A stretch of 64,000 nucleotides of DNA. Origin: Taudactylus pleione. Taxonomy: Eukaryota > Chordata > Amphibia > Anura > Myobatrachidae. The first letter of the stretch is position 1, and each line of letters starts with the position of its first letter. The translations under genes were made by a program, and so were the position numbers. The notes beneath the pieces were generated by a model. It searched no databases and was not told the DNA's origin. It saw nothing but the letters and a program-made list of their open reading frames with translations. The stretch is from assembly GCA_031769625.1 (NCBI GenBank), contig JAUIMM010000015.1, positions 27,558,501 to 27,622,500 on the forward strand. The letters are read 5' to 3'. Shown here piece by piece: positions 47,401 through 53,951 of this stretch.

Positions 47401-48422
47401 GATGCATGCCCCTTAGATTACTAGTAAAGTTAACAGCAAACACATCAAAAGGTCTGGATGCTCAAATTCCTTGCACTAGATTAAACCAGACCTAGACTTA
47501 CCACTACCCAGCTTACCTCTTCATTCTTCACCTTAGTCTGTTTTTGTTTAAGCCACGTGCAACTATTCCATTAATTTGGGATTCATAAAGAATATAATTG
47601 TGATGTGTTTACTTCTCGGGTCAAGTAGGTATTGCCATGTGTAGTGCATCCAGGCAGTCAAATAATGCAGATAACATTAAGTTGCAATAAAATAACCCAG
47701 AGCCCTGTGCAATAAGATTAGTTTATTAAAAACGTAACTATACATGAGCAGCCTACATGTTTACATGCAGAAGTCAGCTACTCAGTAACGTTGGAGGAAT
47801 GTGTTGACTCAGTCACAACAGGTTATAAGTAGATCATAAAGCTTTGCTGCAGTTACTGAGTCAGTAGAAGGCTCGTTATTAGCAGTCTCTAGCCAGCCAT
47901 GTGCTGTATGTGCTTATTGCACAGAGTAGACAGCCTCACAGTCTGGAAACCAATGCAGACACAACTTATGTTGTGCAAGACAAGCAGCCTCCATTAGCCG
48001 CAGCGGACAAAGGACTGTAACCCGGCATCTAGGCCCATTCACAGGCACTGATCACTGCAAGTTCTATGAGTCGCCCAGTTACATAGCATGTAACCAGGCT
48101 TCCTACGTCCTGACAGCAGGAAGAAGCAGAGCTACGAGGTCACCAGTGGGCACAGCAGCAACAGTACTGCGCCAACCAGGGCCCACACAACCAGCATCGC
48201 TCCTACCAGGGCATGCAGGGACTCGCAGTACTACAGGTGCCAGACACATAACCCTGTAGCATAGGACAAGCGAGTGAGCCGTAATATATACAGTACATGG
48301 CTGACTCTATTGGGTAACACCTCCCATGCTCACAGCGGTAGACCTCTTACAAGGATCGGGGACTGCGCCATAGACACCTTACCAAAAGCAAAAAGGCACG
48401 ACACCGCGACGAGCAGCTTCAT
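26426..48422 (-). CDS. psap: prosaposin precursor, 15 coding exons, 524 aa
   Basis: Spliced gene. Coding exons: 48383-48422, 44326-44459, 43472-43546, 41644-41769, 41220-41414, 39505-39648, 38223-38279, 37164-37169, 34996-35130, 34214-34309, 32419-32599, 30100-30263, 29716-29796, 27673-27777, 26426-26461. All introns are GT-AG and phases join without a break; the total is 1575 nt. Layout by residue: signal peptide about 1-16, SapA-type domain about 20-56, saposin A 59-140, B 192-273, C 313-391, D 407-485, SapA-type domain about 488-524. Each saposin has the six-cysteine pattern (A: C63, C66, C94, C106, C132, C138) and an N-glycosylation sequon after its first helix (N80, N213, N333, N427). 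Known role of the family: secreted or lysosome-targeted precursor cleaved by cathepsins into activators that present sphingolipids to lysosomal hydrolases. The length equals human PSAP as I recall it. Saposins B and C each carry two extra cysteines. No internal stop or frameshift was seen. Confidence 0.96.
27673..27777 (-). CDS. psap: psap exon 14: end of saposin D and C-terminal SapA-type domain
   Basis: Acceptor TAAAACAG, donor GTAAGTTCAC, 105 nt, phase 0. Residues 479-513. C483 closes saposin [18 protein letters not shown] is the conserved start of the second SapA-type domain. Confidence 0.95.
28366..28590. repeat. dispersed element with 'GGTTAGGGTAGGG' core (intron 13)
   Basis: Inverted ends GGGATACTGTCAGTATCCTG … CTGGCATCCCATACCCAACC around a G-rich core with AAGGTTAGGGTAGGGAGAGG. 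The family recurs at 36098-36275, 37367-37905, 40215-40905 and 56785-57090. Confidence 0.6.
28833..29679 (-). mobile_element. decayed Tc1-like transposon (psap intron 13)
   Basis: Ends CCACAACATTAAAACCACCT (left) and TGTCAGTTGTTTTAGTGTTAT (in part, right), a typical inverted pair. The minus strand has remnants [20 protein letters not shown], then [17 protein letters not shown] (the QQDNAPCH motif with Asp lost) and [11 protein letters not shown] (PIEHLWD with Glu changed to Lys), and FRGLVESVP. The copy is internally deleted and inactive. Confidence 0.85.
29716..29796 (-). CDS. psap: psap exon 13: saposin D helices
   Basis: Acceptor ATCTCTAG, donor GTAAGTGTG (matches the consensus), 81 nt, phase 0. 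Residues 452-478, starting with C452 and ending DPDFVCM with C477. About 40 bp downstream in the intron begins a decayed Tc1-like element (28833-29679). Confidence 0.95.
30100..30263 (-). CDS. psap: psap exon 12: start of saposin D
   Basis: Acceptor TTTTGACAG, donor GTATGCATT, 164 nt, phase 1 to 0. Residues 397-451. [15 protein letters not shown] has C410 and C413, QKNATQ has the sequon N427, and C441 precedes NFLPE. Confidence 0.95.
32419..32599 (-). CDS. psap: psap exon 11: rest of saposin C
   Basis: Acceptor TGTTACAG, donor GTGAGAAGTC, 181 nt, phase 0 to 1. Residues 337-396. C347, C358, C383 and C389 complete the saposin C six-cysteine set. C366 (DTYC) and C388 (first C of GCC) are extra. 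[14 protein letters not shown] matches the usual saposin C-terminal helix, where 'SPE' precedes the fifth cysteine. Confidence 0.95.
32812..33010. mobile_element. small 'GTATCAA' MITE (psap intron 10)
   Basis: Starts GGGGGATATGTATCAACC; the inner part carries AGTACCAATCAGCTTC and the inverse GCAGATTGGTTGGTACC. T runs at 32869-32890 break it. Related to 46888-46999 and 47268-47414. Confidence 0.5.
33123..33310. mobile_element. MITE relic with GTACACACTGG/CTAGTGTGTAC ends (psap intron 10)
   Basis: AGAGTACACACTGGAGCG at the left and CACCTAGTGTGTACAGCC at the right, with the palindrome TGTGCTGCACATCAAACC near the centre. Diverged. Confidence 0.45.
34214..34309 (-). CDS. psap: psap exon 10: start of saposin C
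   Basis: 96 nt, phase 0 to 0, residues 305-336. [16 protein letters not shown] holds C316 and C319, and DNNRT holds the sequon at N333. The acceptor is unusual: a run of at least 15 T, then ATATAAAG directly before the exon. Donor GTATGTGTAA. Confidence 0.93.
34555..34862. mobile_element. MITE, inverted relative to the copy at 25.5 kb (psap intron 9)
   Basis: Left GCTGCATACACACGATTTT, right TGTATGTGTATGCACCTTT. Shares CATATTCCCTTAATGAAA and GAGTTGGTCAGTCTGA with the reverse complement of 25525-25836. Confidence 0.7.
34996..35130 (-). CDS. psap: psap exon 9: end of saposin B and B-C linker
   Basis: Acceptor CTTGCCCAG, donor GTAAGTGATC, 135 nt, phase 0. Residues 260-304. [10 protein letters not shown] supplies C265 and C271; C266 is extra. 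The B-C linker holds a short duplication ([11 protein letters not shown]). Linkers are cut by proteases and vary freely between species. Confidence 0.94.
35520..35660 (+). repeat. LINE/SINE-like conserved tail fragment (psap intron 8)
   Basis: TGTGGAGTTTGTATATTCTC, then CATACTCCAAATATATACTG and GGTAGGTTAATTAGCTCCCA. This block recurs in many vertebrate retroposon tails; a second copy is at 55720-55862. Confidence 0.6.
35663..35848. mobile_element. inverted-repeat MITE, 'CCTCAAGG' type (psap intron 8)
   Basis: Left GCAGAGGTTTCCAAACACGG and TCCTCAAGGCTCCAACAGT; right ACTGTTGGGGAGCCTTGAGG and TTGGTAGCCTCTGC. The inner arms contain GATCCATGGTTAAGCACAGG and its inverse. About 186 bp; it folds nearly end to end. 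Confidence 0.75.
36098..36275. repeat. dispersed 'GGGATCC…' element copy (psap intron 8)
   Basis: CCAGAATCCCGGTGCCGGCA and later GGGAGGGTGGGTTCAGGGAG, then ACAAGTGCCGGTGTTCTAAC. Same family as 28366-28590. Confidence 0.5.
37164..37169 (-). CDS. psap: psap exon 8: 6-nt microexon (Asp-Lys)
   Basis: The bases GATAAG lie between a strong acceptor (a long pyrimidine tract of repeated TTCT/CTTT runs, then AACTGATCAG) and the donor GTATGTTC. They insert Asp-Lys in frame between Met257 and Pro260 of saposin B. Mammalian PSAP has an alternatively spliced 9-nt exon, Gln-Asp-Gln, at this place, with a 6-nt Asp-Gln form also known. Position, flanking sites and frame all agree. Skipping it also keeps the frame, so both isoforms (522 and 524 aa) are expected. 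Confidence 0.85.
37367..37905. repeat. dispersed element copy hosting the 21-bp minisatellite (psap intron 7)
   Basis: Left arm GTCGGGAAGCTGACGG, CAGTCGGCTTCCCGAC and ATGACAGGC; right arm CTGCCGGGATGCCGCTGTC. The non-repetitive parts match 40215-40400, where only one or two 'GGTTAGGCAC' units exist. The tandem array therefore arose inside this copy. Confidence 0.7.
37520..37804 (+). repeat. 21-bp minisatellite, 13 full copies plus a partial one
   Basis: Identical units of GGGAGCGTTAGGCACCCCC plus AA, period 21. Since 21 is divisible by 3, both strands stay open (GSVRHPQ repeat on plus, GVPNAPL on minus), which is not a gene. It lies in psap intron 7, about 350 bp upstream of microexon 8. Confidence 0.97.
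38223..38279 (-). CDS. psap: psap exon 7: saposin B helix
   Basis: 57 nt, phase 0 to 0. Encodes [19 protein letters not shown] (residues 239-257). C239 is the fourth saposin B cysteine. Acceptor TTTTATAG, donor GTAAGATGG. The 19-residue length equals that of the matching human exon as I recall it, and the exon ends exactly before the alternatively spliced site. Confidence 0.95.
39505..39648 (-). CDS. psap: psap exon 6: N-terminal half of saposin B
   Basis: Encodes residues 191-238 (QNADVCKDC … GGGLSEQ) with C196, C199, C228 and the sequon N213-S-S. C217, just after the sequon, is extra to the standard saposin pattern. The acceptor is a tandem TAGCAG: use of the second AG drops one Gln (exon 39505-39645) and keeps the frame. 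Donor GTATGTATA. Confidence 0.95.
40215..40905. repeat. dispersed element copy split by a MITE (psap intron 5)
   Basis: GGGATGCAGTCAGGAAGCTG and CGACCGCCGGCTTTCCGACT at the left; a G run at 40387-40402; then, after the insertion at 40431-40749, GGTTAGGCACTTGGGGGAGG, GGTTAGGCACCCCTAAAGG and CTGTCGGGATTAGAACCGC. Confidence 0.7.
40431..40749. mobile_element. palindromic MITE nested in a dispersed element (psap intron 5)
   Basis: About 319 bp with TA on both sides. Ends AAGCTGGCCACACATC and TAGTGTGTGGCCAGCTT. The arms pair over most of their length (CCAACCAGCCAACTAGTTGA versus TCAACAAGTTGGCTGGTTGG; GCAAATGACAATCAGCA versus its inverse), giving a long hairpin. Confidence 0.8.
41220..41414 (-). 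CDS. psap: psap exon 5: end of saposin A and A-B linker
   Basis: 195 nt, phase 0 to 0, residues 126-190. It begins [13 protein letters not shown], with C132 and C138 closing saposin A, followed by an acidic linker with [10 protein letters not shown] that resembles the A-B linker of other prosaposins. The acceptor is TTTTCAAG. A nearby CAG 13 nt further in (…AATCCAG) would break the frame, and only the AAG site gives the conserved spacing to the cysteines. Donor GTGATAAAAT. Confidence 0.93.
41644..41769 (-). CDS. psap: psap exon 4: middle of saposin A
   Basis: Acceptor TTTCAG, donor GTATGTTA, 126 nt, phase 0 to 0. Encodes residues 84-125 with C94 and C106, which pair with each other in known saposins, and the amphipathic helices around [13 protein letters not shown]. 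Confidence 0.95.
41852..42127. mobile_element. MITE relic with GTACACGG/CCGTGTGTACC ends (psap intron 3)
   Basis: AGAGTACACGGTACGATATT at the left and TGTCCCGTGTGTACCCCAGC at the right; inner ACGATATTGTTC and GAACAATATCATT words. Inverted arms diverged. Confidence 0.55.
42222..42475. mobile_element. MITE with AAAGCTGGGTACAC ends (psap intron 3)
   Basis: AAAGCTGGGTACACTGTACA left, CTGGTGTGTACCCAGCTTAA right. It lies about 95 bp from the previous relic and belongs to the same end-sequence family as 50434-50748 and 52176-52476. Confidence 0.65.
43472..43546 (-). CDS. psap: psap exon 3: start of saposin A
   Basis: Acceptor TTTTTCAG, donor GTATGTAATC, 75 nt, phase 0 to 0. Encodes residues 59-83: CDICK holds the first two saposin cysteines (C63, C66), and NDNATQ holds the N-glycosylation sequon at N80, the same residue number as in human PSAP as I recall it. 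Confidence 0.95.
43712..43991 (+). mobile_element. diverged L2-like LINE tail (psap intron 2)
   Basis: GATGTAAGCTCTCATGAGCA, GGGCCCTCTTTCTTCCC, then GAGCTGCAGAACCC and GGCAGCATATAAAGGGCAAT with an ATA run. Older than the copies at 13.6 and 49.6 kb. Confidence 0.65.
44326..44459 (-). CDS. psap: psap exon 2: N-terminal SapA-type domain
   Basis: Acceptor CTACAG, donor GTGCGTAATG. Encodes residues 14-58, including [13 protein letters not shown] and [14 protein letters not shown], the cysteine-rich saposin A-type domain found at both ends of prosaposins. It starts in phase 1 and ends in phase 0, and is 134 nt long. The matching C-terminal copy is in exons 14 and 15. Confidence 0.95.
45433..45780. 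mobile_element. MITE with AGGGGCCTATCC ends, TTA duplication (psap intron 1)
   Basis: 348 bp flanked by TTA (45430-45432, 45781-45783). Ends AGGGGCCTATCCAATAGC and GCTAATGGATAGGCCCCT. The 3-bp TWA duplication points to PIF/Harbinger. A truncated relative starts at 55084. Confidence 0.75.
46192..46460. mobile_element. MITE relic, GGCCCTACACACTTGC type (psap intron 1)
   Basis: Left AAAGGCCCTACACACTTGC, right ACATTAAAGCTGGGTACACA; the interior has CGATCG-type words and TTTGTACATGCAGGAAGG, close to 52176-52476. Confidence 0.5.
46888..46999. mobile_element. 110-bp MITE with GTATCAAA ends (psap intron 1)
   Basis: GGATATGTATCAAAGCTTG left and GGTTTGATACATATC right; the interior has ACCAATCAGCTCC. 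A longer relative is at 47268-47414. Confidence 0.6.
47268..47414. mobile_element. 150-bp MITE with GGGGCATATGTATCAAAGC ends (psap intron 1)
   Basis: Left GGGGCATATGTATCAAAGCT, right AGCTTTGATGCATGCCCC. The arms are near-complete inverse copies, including ACCAACCAATTATTTC versus AGCTGATTGGTTGGT. Confidence 0.75.
48383..48422 (-). CDS. psap: psap exon 1: start codon and signal peptide
   Basis: Starts with ATGAAGCTGCTC, with A at -3 (context TCACCATGA). It encodes [13 protein letters not shown] plus one base and ends in phase 1 before the donor GTAAGGTGTC. Lys-2 followed by a hydrophobic stretch is a normal secretory signal peptide; the few residues after it (V-A-A from exon 2) would supply the cleavage region. 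The exon lies in a GC-rich promoter-proximal region. Confidence 0.94.
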
Positions 48423-48900
48423 GGTGACTTCAGTCGGGGATCAATCACCTGACTGACCAAACCAGCTTCAGAGTCCTCCTGATAACAGGCGCAGCCACGC
48501 CCAGCCACGCCCCTCGTCAGCTGATACTTCCTCAGCACTACTAAGGGCAGTGGGCGGAAAAGGCCAGGCTTCATAAGCGGAAGCCTGGCAGCGGCCATGT
48601 TTCATGTGGGAAAAACATTACTCATTCAGCACAGTCATCATCAAGCATTCATGTGACACAGCGGTGTGACCGGTCCGTGACGTTTAAAGTCAAGGTTGCT
48701 GCTATTTCCTAGTTGGAGAAAGGACCTCTGTGACCTATCCACCACGTGACCGCTGCAGGAGGCTGGACCGCTCCTGCGTTACCATCCACTAGGGCATAGA
48801 GGGGGAATAAATATTTGTGGCGAGCGCACACTTTTGGTCCCCCGTTAGCATCCCGCCCCTCCCCCTTTCAGGCCGGGTCACGTGGGTGTGACGTCACAGG
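48423..48900 (-). promoter_or_regulatory. psap: psap promoter region with CLEAR-like E-boxes, CRE and GC box
   Basis: GC-rich and without an evident TATA box near the ATG. E-box motifs similar to the TFEB CLEAR consensus GTCACGTGAC: GTCACGTGGT (minus strand, 48741-48750), GTCACGTGGG (48877-48886), GTCAGCTGAT (48516-48525) and GTCAGGTGAT (minus strand, 48444-48453, inside the likely 5' UTR). A perfect CRE TGACGTCA is at 48889-48896 and a GC box (CCCGCCCC) near 48853-48859. PSAP is a known lysosomal gene of the TFEB network. The motifs are seen; their use is inferred, and the transcription start cannot be fixed. Confidence 0.65.
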
Positions 48901-49169
48901 TCCATCTGCGCTGTATAGTCTAGTCCTAACCTTAAAGTCATGCAGGCCGTACAATAAAATGGCTGTCATTCTGAAAAGTGTGTGTACTAAGCAGAGGGAC
49001 AAAAGTATTAATTGGAACAAGGGTTACATAATTGTCAACACTGCTAGATATTTTCCAGACCAGGGGCATTTTAGTACATGGGGCTGATGTAGCATTTAAT
49101 ATACACGTTTTTGCATAACACACATTTTCGTATTTTGCATGTGCACAATTAAAGACTTATGCTATGTAC

Positions 49170-50136
49170 ACACTATATGATGGGTGCTGCTGGTCTGAGT
49201 GAGCGATTATCAAAGCCCTCACACACTCCTCCCCCATTTACATCTTTGACCTAATCTCTCTTCACTCTCCTGCCCGCCCTCTTCGCTCAACAAATGCATG
49301 CCACCTCTGATGCCAACTGATTACTTCCTCCCACTCCCGCCTCCAAGACATTGCCCGTGCTGCTCCCCACCTTTGGAACTCTCCCCATCGGACTCTTCAC
49401 CTCTCTACAAGCCTTCAAACGGGCTCTCAAGACCCACTACTTCATCAAAGCTTTCCAGCTCCCATCCTAACATGCTCCCTCCTCCCTGTCTTCCCCATCT
49501 GTATCATGCCTGTATGTCTGCTCCTCCCCTTGAGAATGTAAGCTCTTGCGAGCAGGGCCCTCTACCCTCTTGTGCTTCTCCTTACTTTATTTTCATCTAC
49601 TTCTTACCCACCACTAGCGCACCTAACACATGGTTGCTTATGCTCTATTGCTTATTTGGGTGTTATGGCCACCAATGTATCAGTGTAAATTATCCATGTC
49701 CTTGTCCTGCATTGTATTGTACTGTAAGTCACTTCTTTGGTTATGTACTTGTATGGTGCTGCGGAACACTTGTGGCGCCCAGTAGCATATCTATAATGGG
49801 TGCAGTGTGTGCGGGGCACACGGGCCCCCCGGGTCCAGGGGGGCCCTGCACCGCACACACTGCACCCATATTATTTTAGACGTACCTGTCCATGGTCCCA
49901 CATCGGGTGTCTGTGCTGCTCAGAACACCGGCAAATGGCCGCCGCAGCCATTTTTCCGGTGTTTTGCGCATGCACAGTAGACTCCGGGCACACTCTAGTG
50001 CCCAGAGTCTACTAAGGCCTCAGTCGGCTGCCGGCCACCGGGGAGAGAGGGGGACCCGCACAGGGAGTGCACACGGGCCCCCGCTTCTCTTAAGACGCCC
50101 CCGGTGGCGTCATATAAATAAACGATAATAATAATT
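49170..50136 (+). mobile_element. L2-like LINE 3' end with coding remnant, split by an insertion
   Basis: The plus strand carries the C-terminal coding tail (about 49320-49470, ending with 'SLQAFKRALKTHYFIKAF' in one frame), then the tail GAGAATGTAAGCTCTTGCGA and GTGCTGCGGAACACTTGTGG, split at 49780-50103, then CATATAAATAAACGATAATA. Related to 13600-13885. Confidence 0.75.
49780..50103. mobile_element. 324-bp element inserted in the LINE tail
   Basis: Flanked by an 8-bp duplication GTGGCGCC/GTGGCGTC (49772-49779, 50104-50111), one mismatch. It starts CAGTAGCATATCTATAATGG. It contains strong palindromes (GGGTGCAGTGTGTGCGG with its inverse at 49845-49868; GGCCCCCCGGGTCCAGGGGGG). The 8-bp duplication suggests a hAT-type non-autonomous element. 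Confidence 0.75.
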
Positions 50137-50433
50137 ATCAGGTAGGTGTGCACCCATACACACAGCAATTGCTTGCTCAGTGTGTACTTTCCTTTCATCT
50201 GTTGAACGGGAACAGTCGGATGGGATGTGTGTGATACCCCAACAAAACACTGTGTTTAAGCCTATGGTGGGTATCTCTCATTTAAACCCCCCAATAAAAA
50301 AACATCATATATGTACTGGTGCAGGCAGTTTGTGGTGAGTCAGCATGGGACTCAGAAGCTGCAGGGTGCTGAGGGGGAGAGTTGCAGGGGGTCTCTCCTG
50401 AGGTAATGGACAGTTAGTCCTGAGGGTGCTTTC

Positions 50434-50748
50434 TAAAGCTGGGTACACATCTAACGATGTGTTAAGATGACCTCACTGACATCGGGCGGCCGTTACACAT
50501 TACATGATCTGGTGCCTGACCACCTGATAAGTCGGCACCAGCCACATCCCGCTGCATGGGGTTGTCAGTCGGATTGTTAGATTGAGCTGCATGTAGAGCC
50601 AACCTGACGATGCAACTGACGTCCAAACGGGAGCGCGTTTAGTCGTTAGTAATGCATACACACTGGCTGATGTTGATGATGTGTCGGTCTGATCCATAGG
50701 ATCACACGACATATTGTCTACATATCGGCTAATGTGTACCCAGTTTAA
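50434..50748. mobile_element. MITE with AAAGCTGGGTACACAT ends
   Basis: Left AAAGCTGGGTACACATCTAA, right CTAATGTGTACCCAGTTTAA. The inner parts have GTCGGCACCAGCC and ACGATGTG words. No ORF of note. Confidence 0.65.
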
Positions 50749-50868
50749 GAGTGGGGACCTGCGTCTGACCCAGCATAATCCGGAGAGTAATAGTGACTGT
50801 GGCGCTGCAGTTTTGTCAGGAGCAGAGAGCTTATCCCCAGAGAAGCCACCCATCTTCCAGAGACAGAG

Positions 50869-51351
50869 GGGGTCATTCAGACCCGGTCGTTAGCGCCAAT
50901 GCGCTCAGACCGGGTCGATGGCCCCCACAGAGCATGCGCACGACGGCGACGTCGTGCGCATGCGTGAGACCCGCTACGACCGACAACGCCGGTTGTAGCG
51001 GGTCTCGATCCAAAGGGGGCGAGCTGTCGATGTTGATTGACAGCTTGCCCCGTTAGGAAGGCGGGCCGGGGGGTGGCAGCCCAAACTACCATTTGGGGGC
51101 GGCCCCACTGACATCACTAGTGATGTCAGTGGAGAGCTTCCGGCTCAGACAGAGCCGAAAGCTCTCCGGGGCTTACGAGAAGGGAGTCCCTATCCTAGGG
51201 TCTCGTCGTAATCACCTTTAGGCGGTCGTAAGGCTGAGGGTGTTAACCCACAGCCTTACCACCGCAAAGGAGGACGTCTTGAAAATTCAAGACGTCCTCC
51301 CCTCATTCAGACCGACCGCACGCTCTGTGTGACCGGCTCTGAATGAGGTCC
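50869..51351. mobile_element. multi-hairpin element, copy 1
   Basis: Ends GGGTCATTCAGACCCGGTC and GACCGGCTCTGAATGAGGTC. The interior is a chain of separate hairpins: arms GACCCGGTC/GACCGGGTC; GCGCACGACG/CGTCGTGCGC; GAGACCCGCTACGACC and inverse; GGGCGAGCTGTC and inverse; the perfect 28-bp palindrome at 51105-51132 (centre ATCACTAGTGAT); GAGAGCTTCCGGCTC and inverse; AGGACGTCTTGAA/TTCAAGACGTCCT. No coding signal. Confidence 0.8.
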
Positions 51352-51621
51352 AGAGAGTGGTGGCATTACAGAGGCGGATCACAGGAACCAATGCTAGCCT
51401 CCCTTCCATAACACCCAGTGAGAGCAGGCGACCCAGAGGTGGATTGAAGCAGACATCTTCCCTTGAAGCTGGTGATAAGTCGGACTCTTGTCCTTACCTC
51501 ATAGGCAGTAAGTGTCAGACACACACACAGACAGGATCCGCCCAGCGGAGTGGCTAGCTGGAGCGAAGGTAGTGTCATATGTAGCCTCTTCAGGACACCC
51601 AACAGGAGGGTTCTCTAATCA

Positions 51622-51990
51622 CACTCTAAACTTCGCAGGCTAGGTTCACCATTGCGACCATCGATGGTCGCGATGGTGGATGGCGCAGGGCCTCCGGCCA
51701 CCTGAGTAAACCTCAGCTTACTAAGGCTTGCGAGCCCAGGACACTGCATTAATCAACGCAGATCCTGGGCTAGCCACTCCCGGAAAACAAGGCATACACG
51801 CCCCCATTTCCGGGAAAGGGTGCCGTCCGTGCACGTCCCTTAAATGCCTCTGCCTGTCAGTCCGGCAGAGGTATTCAAGGGCTTGCGTGTGACTACGCAG
51901 GATCCATTCTCAACACTTGCAGAATGGGTCTTGCGTACGCGCAGATTCCTGATAATCGGGAATCTGCGATGAGCAGTGACCTTGCGCTAG
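51622..51990. repeat. related hairpin-rich segment
   Basis: Begins near GCGACCATCGATGGTCGCGA (51654-51673) and continues with paired GCCCAGGA…TCCTGGGC, CTGCCTGTC…, GGAATCTGCG and AGATTCCTGATAATCGGGAA (51945-51964). The same GACCATCGCGACCATC word occurs in copies 4 and 5. No outer ends were found, so it may be a fragment. Confidence 0.5.
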
Positions 51991-52175
51991 TACTCCAGCA
52001 GTTATAGAAAAATAAATAAACCCTTCAATTAATTCTACATCGGCTTCAAGAGAACAAGTAAATTTCCAGGCCCGGACTTGCACCATCCAAGTTACAGTAT
52101 AATTTCTACAAGTTGCCACAGTTGGGATATTACTTTGGTGTAGCCTATTATAGACACAGTAACTCTACTCACACT

Positions 52176-52476
52176 TAAAGCCCCTACACACTTAACGATT
52201 TTGTTAACGATTTGGCCATTTCCAATGCATCGGAATGACAAATTGTAAAAATCGTGCAGTGCGAGCTCCCATGTTGTCGTCAGTCACATGGTCTGATCTT
52301 TTGTACATGCAGTCCAAACAGACGATGCGGATGATGACCCCATGCAGTGGTATGTGGTGGAGGCCGACATATCGGGCACTGGATCGTCCAGTGTGTACGG
52401 GCCGCCCGATATGTCGGAGGGTGGGTCGTCTGTCGCATCGCTGTGTACACACATCATTTAGTATGTACCCAGCTTT
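52176..52476. mobile_element. MITE with AAAGCCCCTACACAC and GTATGTACCCAGCTTT ends
   Basis: Left AAAGCCCCTACACACTTAAC, right TTTAGTATGTACCCAGCTTT. The interior has TCGTCCAGTGTGTACGGGCC. Related to 46192-46460. Confidence 0.6.
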
Positions 52477-52648
52477 TGTCCTAAAGGAAGAATAACATTG
52501 GTTTCTTCAGATGTGTACCAACGGAAACATGACTGGCCAGGGTATATGCATATAAATTAAAACTATTGCAATTTGTGTATTGCTGTTACTAACATAGTGA
52601 CAGTATTTTGTTGTAGATAGGTATCTTGTTGAGCATGTATAATTTTAC

Positions 52649-53007
52649 TAATACCCCTTTTCCACACCATTCCCGAGTCGGCGCCGCTCACACCGGAGTC
52701 GGGTCTGCATAGACCCGGCTTTTCCGGAGTGAAAGTGGTCGCTTTGAGATGACGTCATCTCCAAGCGCCACTGAAGCCGGACCAATCGGCCGGCTAGCAG
52801 CGCACTCCAGGCCATCGTGACCCGGAGTGCGCTGTTCTAACAGCAGGGTTTCACGGGCTACACCCATGTTAAACCCTGCTAGTTACCTGGGTTGGATCGC
52901 CAGTTCACTCGACCTGGCGATCCAACCTTCTCCCCTTTTACACCAGGGAGCTGCCCGGGTTAACCCTTCAAAAACCCGGGTTTAGCTCCGGTGTAAAAGG
53001 GGTATTA
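52649..53007. mobile_element. MITE with TAATACCCCTTTT ends
   Basis: Left TAATACCCCTTTTCCACACC, right TCCGGTGTAAAAGGGGTATT. The interior is made of smaller palindromes (GAGTCGGGTCTGCAT/AGACCCGGC; CAGGGTTTCACGGG and GTTAAACCCTG; CCGGGTTAACCC). Confidence 0.75.
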
Positions 53008-53352
53008 CAAAGCAAAGAAACATTCCTGTTTAATAAGCATATCTTTTGTGCAAAGTGTGTATCATTAGAAACAATTGTTACTGATTGTAATTGATTGTTG
53101 GTGTGTTAAAAAAAAAGAAAGCAATTGATGTTGAATATATTGTCGAAGCTGGATAATTGGCTGAGACAGAATCAGTTTTAAAATTAGATCAGAGCGACGC
53201 CATCTTGCGAATGGCGACAAGACTCCATCTTAGAAATAGGTCACACAGCACCATTTTGTCAAAACCACATAGTACACAAAACACAACGCAAAATAGCTAA
53301 TTATTAGCACGTTCAGCTTTTTAACGATCCCTACACAACCAATACCGACTTA

Positions 53353-53951
53353 GGGCCTGATTCAGAGCCGCTCGTAAGCGGCCGCTCGTTCGCTCCGAGC
53401 GATGTTTACCCAACTGCGCATGCGTACGGATCGTTATATGCATGTGCGAACCAGTCAGTGCGGTCGAAATTCATGTGCTCGCAAAATAGCGAATGCCTGA
53501 AAATTTGAGTGACAGAAAGAGGTGTATGTGGGTGGTAACAGGGGAAGGTGCTTGAAAACAGGGAGTGGAGATCCGAACGCAGGCGTGCTTAAAGGTCAAA
53601 ACGGGCGTTTTATGGGTGTGCATAATTAAAACAGCAGCGTCATTGACCACGTCACTGGGTTACTTTATAGCCAGAACTGCTCGCAAGATTGTGGTAGCAA
53701 AAACCAACCACAAGAATAGCGAGCAGTTGATACGCTGGTCGATGTACTCGATTAATCTAATAAATAGCGGACATGATGTAGGATGCGAGCGGCCAGGGGG
53801 CGTAGTTTTCCAAAAAACGACTGCAAGTTTTGTTCGCTCGTTCAGACCTAGAGACGTGAACAGACCGCAAAGAGCGAACGGTTCATTTGAATAGCCACCC
53901 CTATTTTCTGGACGAGCGAGCGCTAATTGCGTCCGGCTCTGAATCAGGCCC
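53353..53951. mobile_element. multi-hairpin-family element, copy 2, TTA target duplication
   Basis: 599 bp flanked by TTA (53350-53352, 53952-53954). Ends GGGCCTGATTCAGAGCCGCT and CCGGCTCTGAATCAGGCCC. Subterminal GAGCGGCCGCTTACGAGCGG-type arms pair near each end. The 3-bp TTA duplication fits PIF/Harbinger. The interior (53520-53800) is less structured than in copies 1 and 3-5. Confidence 0.8.

Larger units (their letters stand above)
44460..48382 (-). other. psap: psap intron 1
   Basis: 3.9 kb. It holds a MITE with TTA target duplication at 45433-45780, a MITE relic at 46192-46460, and two small related elements at 46888-46999 and 47268-47414 with 'GTATCAAAGCTT' ends. No conserved exon or RNA gene was seen. 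47700-48300 looks like unique intronic sequence. Confidence 0.7.

Noticed and set aside
49298..49879. 193-codon plus-strand ORF
   Set aside because: Runs from a LINE C-terminal remnant through its 3' tail into a later insertion; not one protein.
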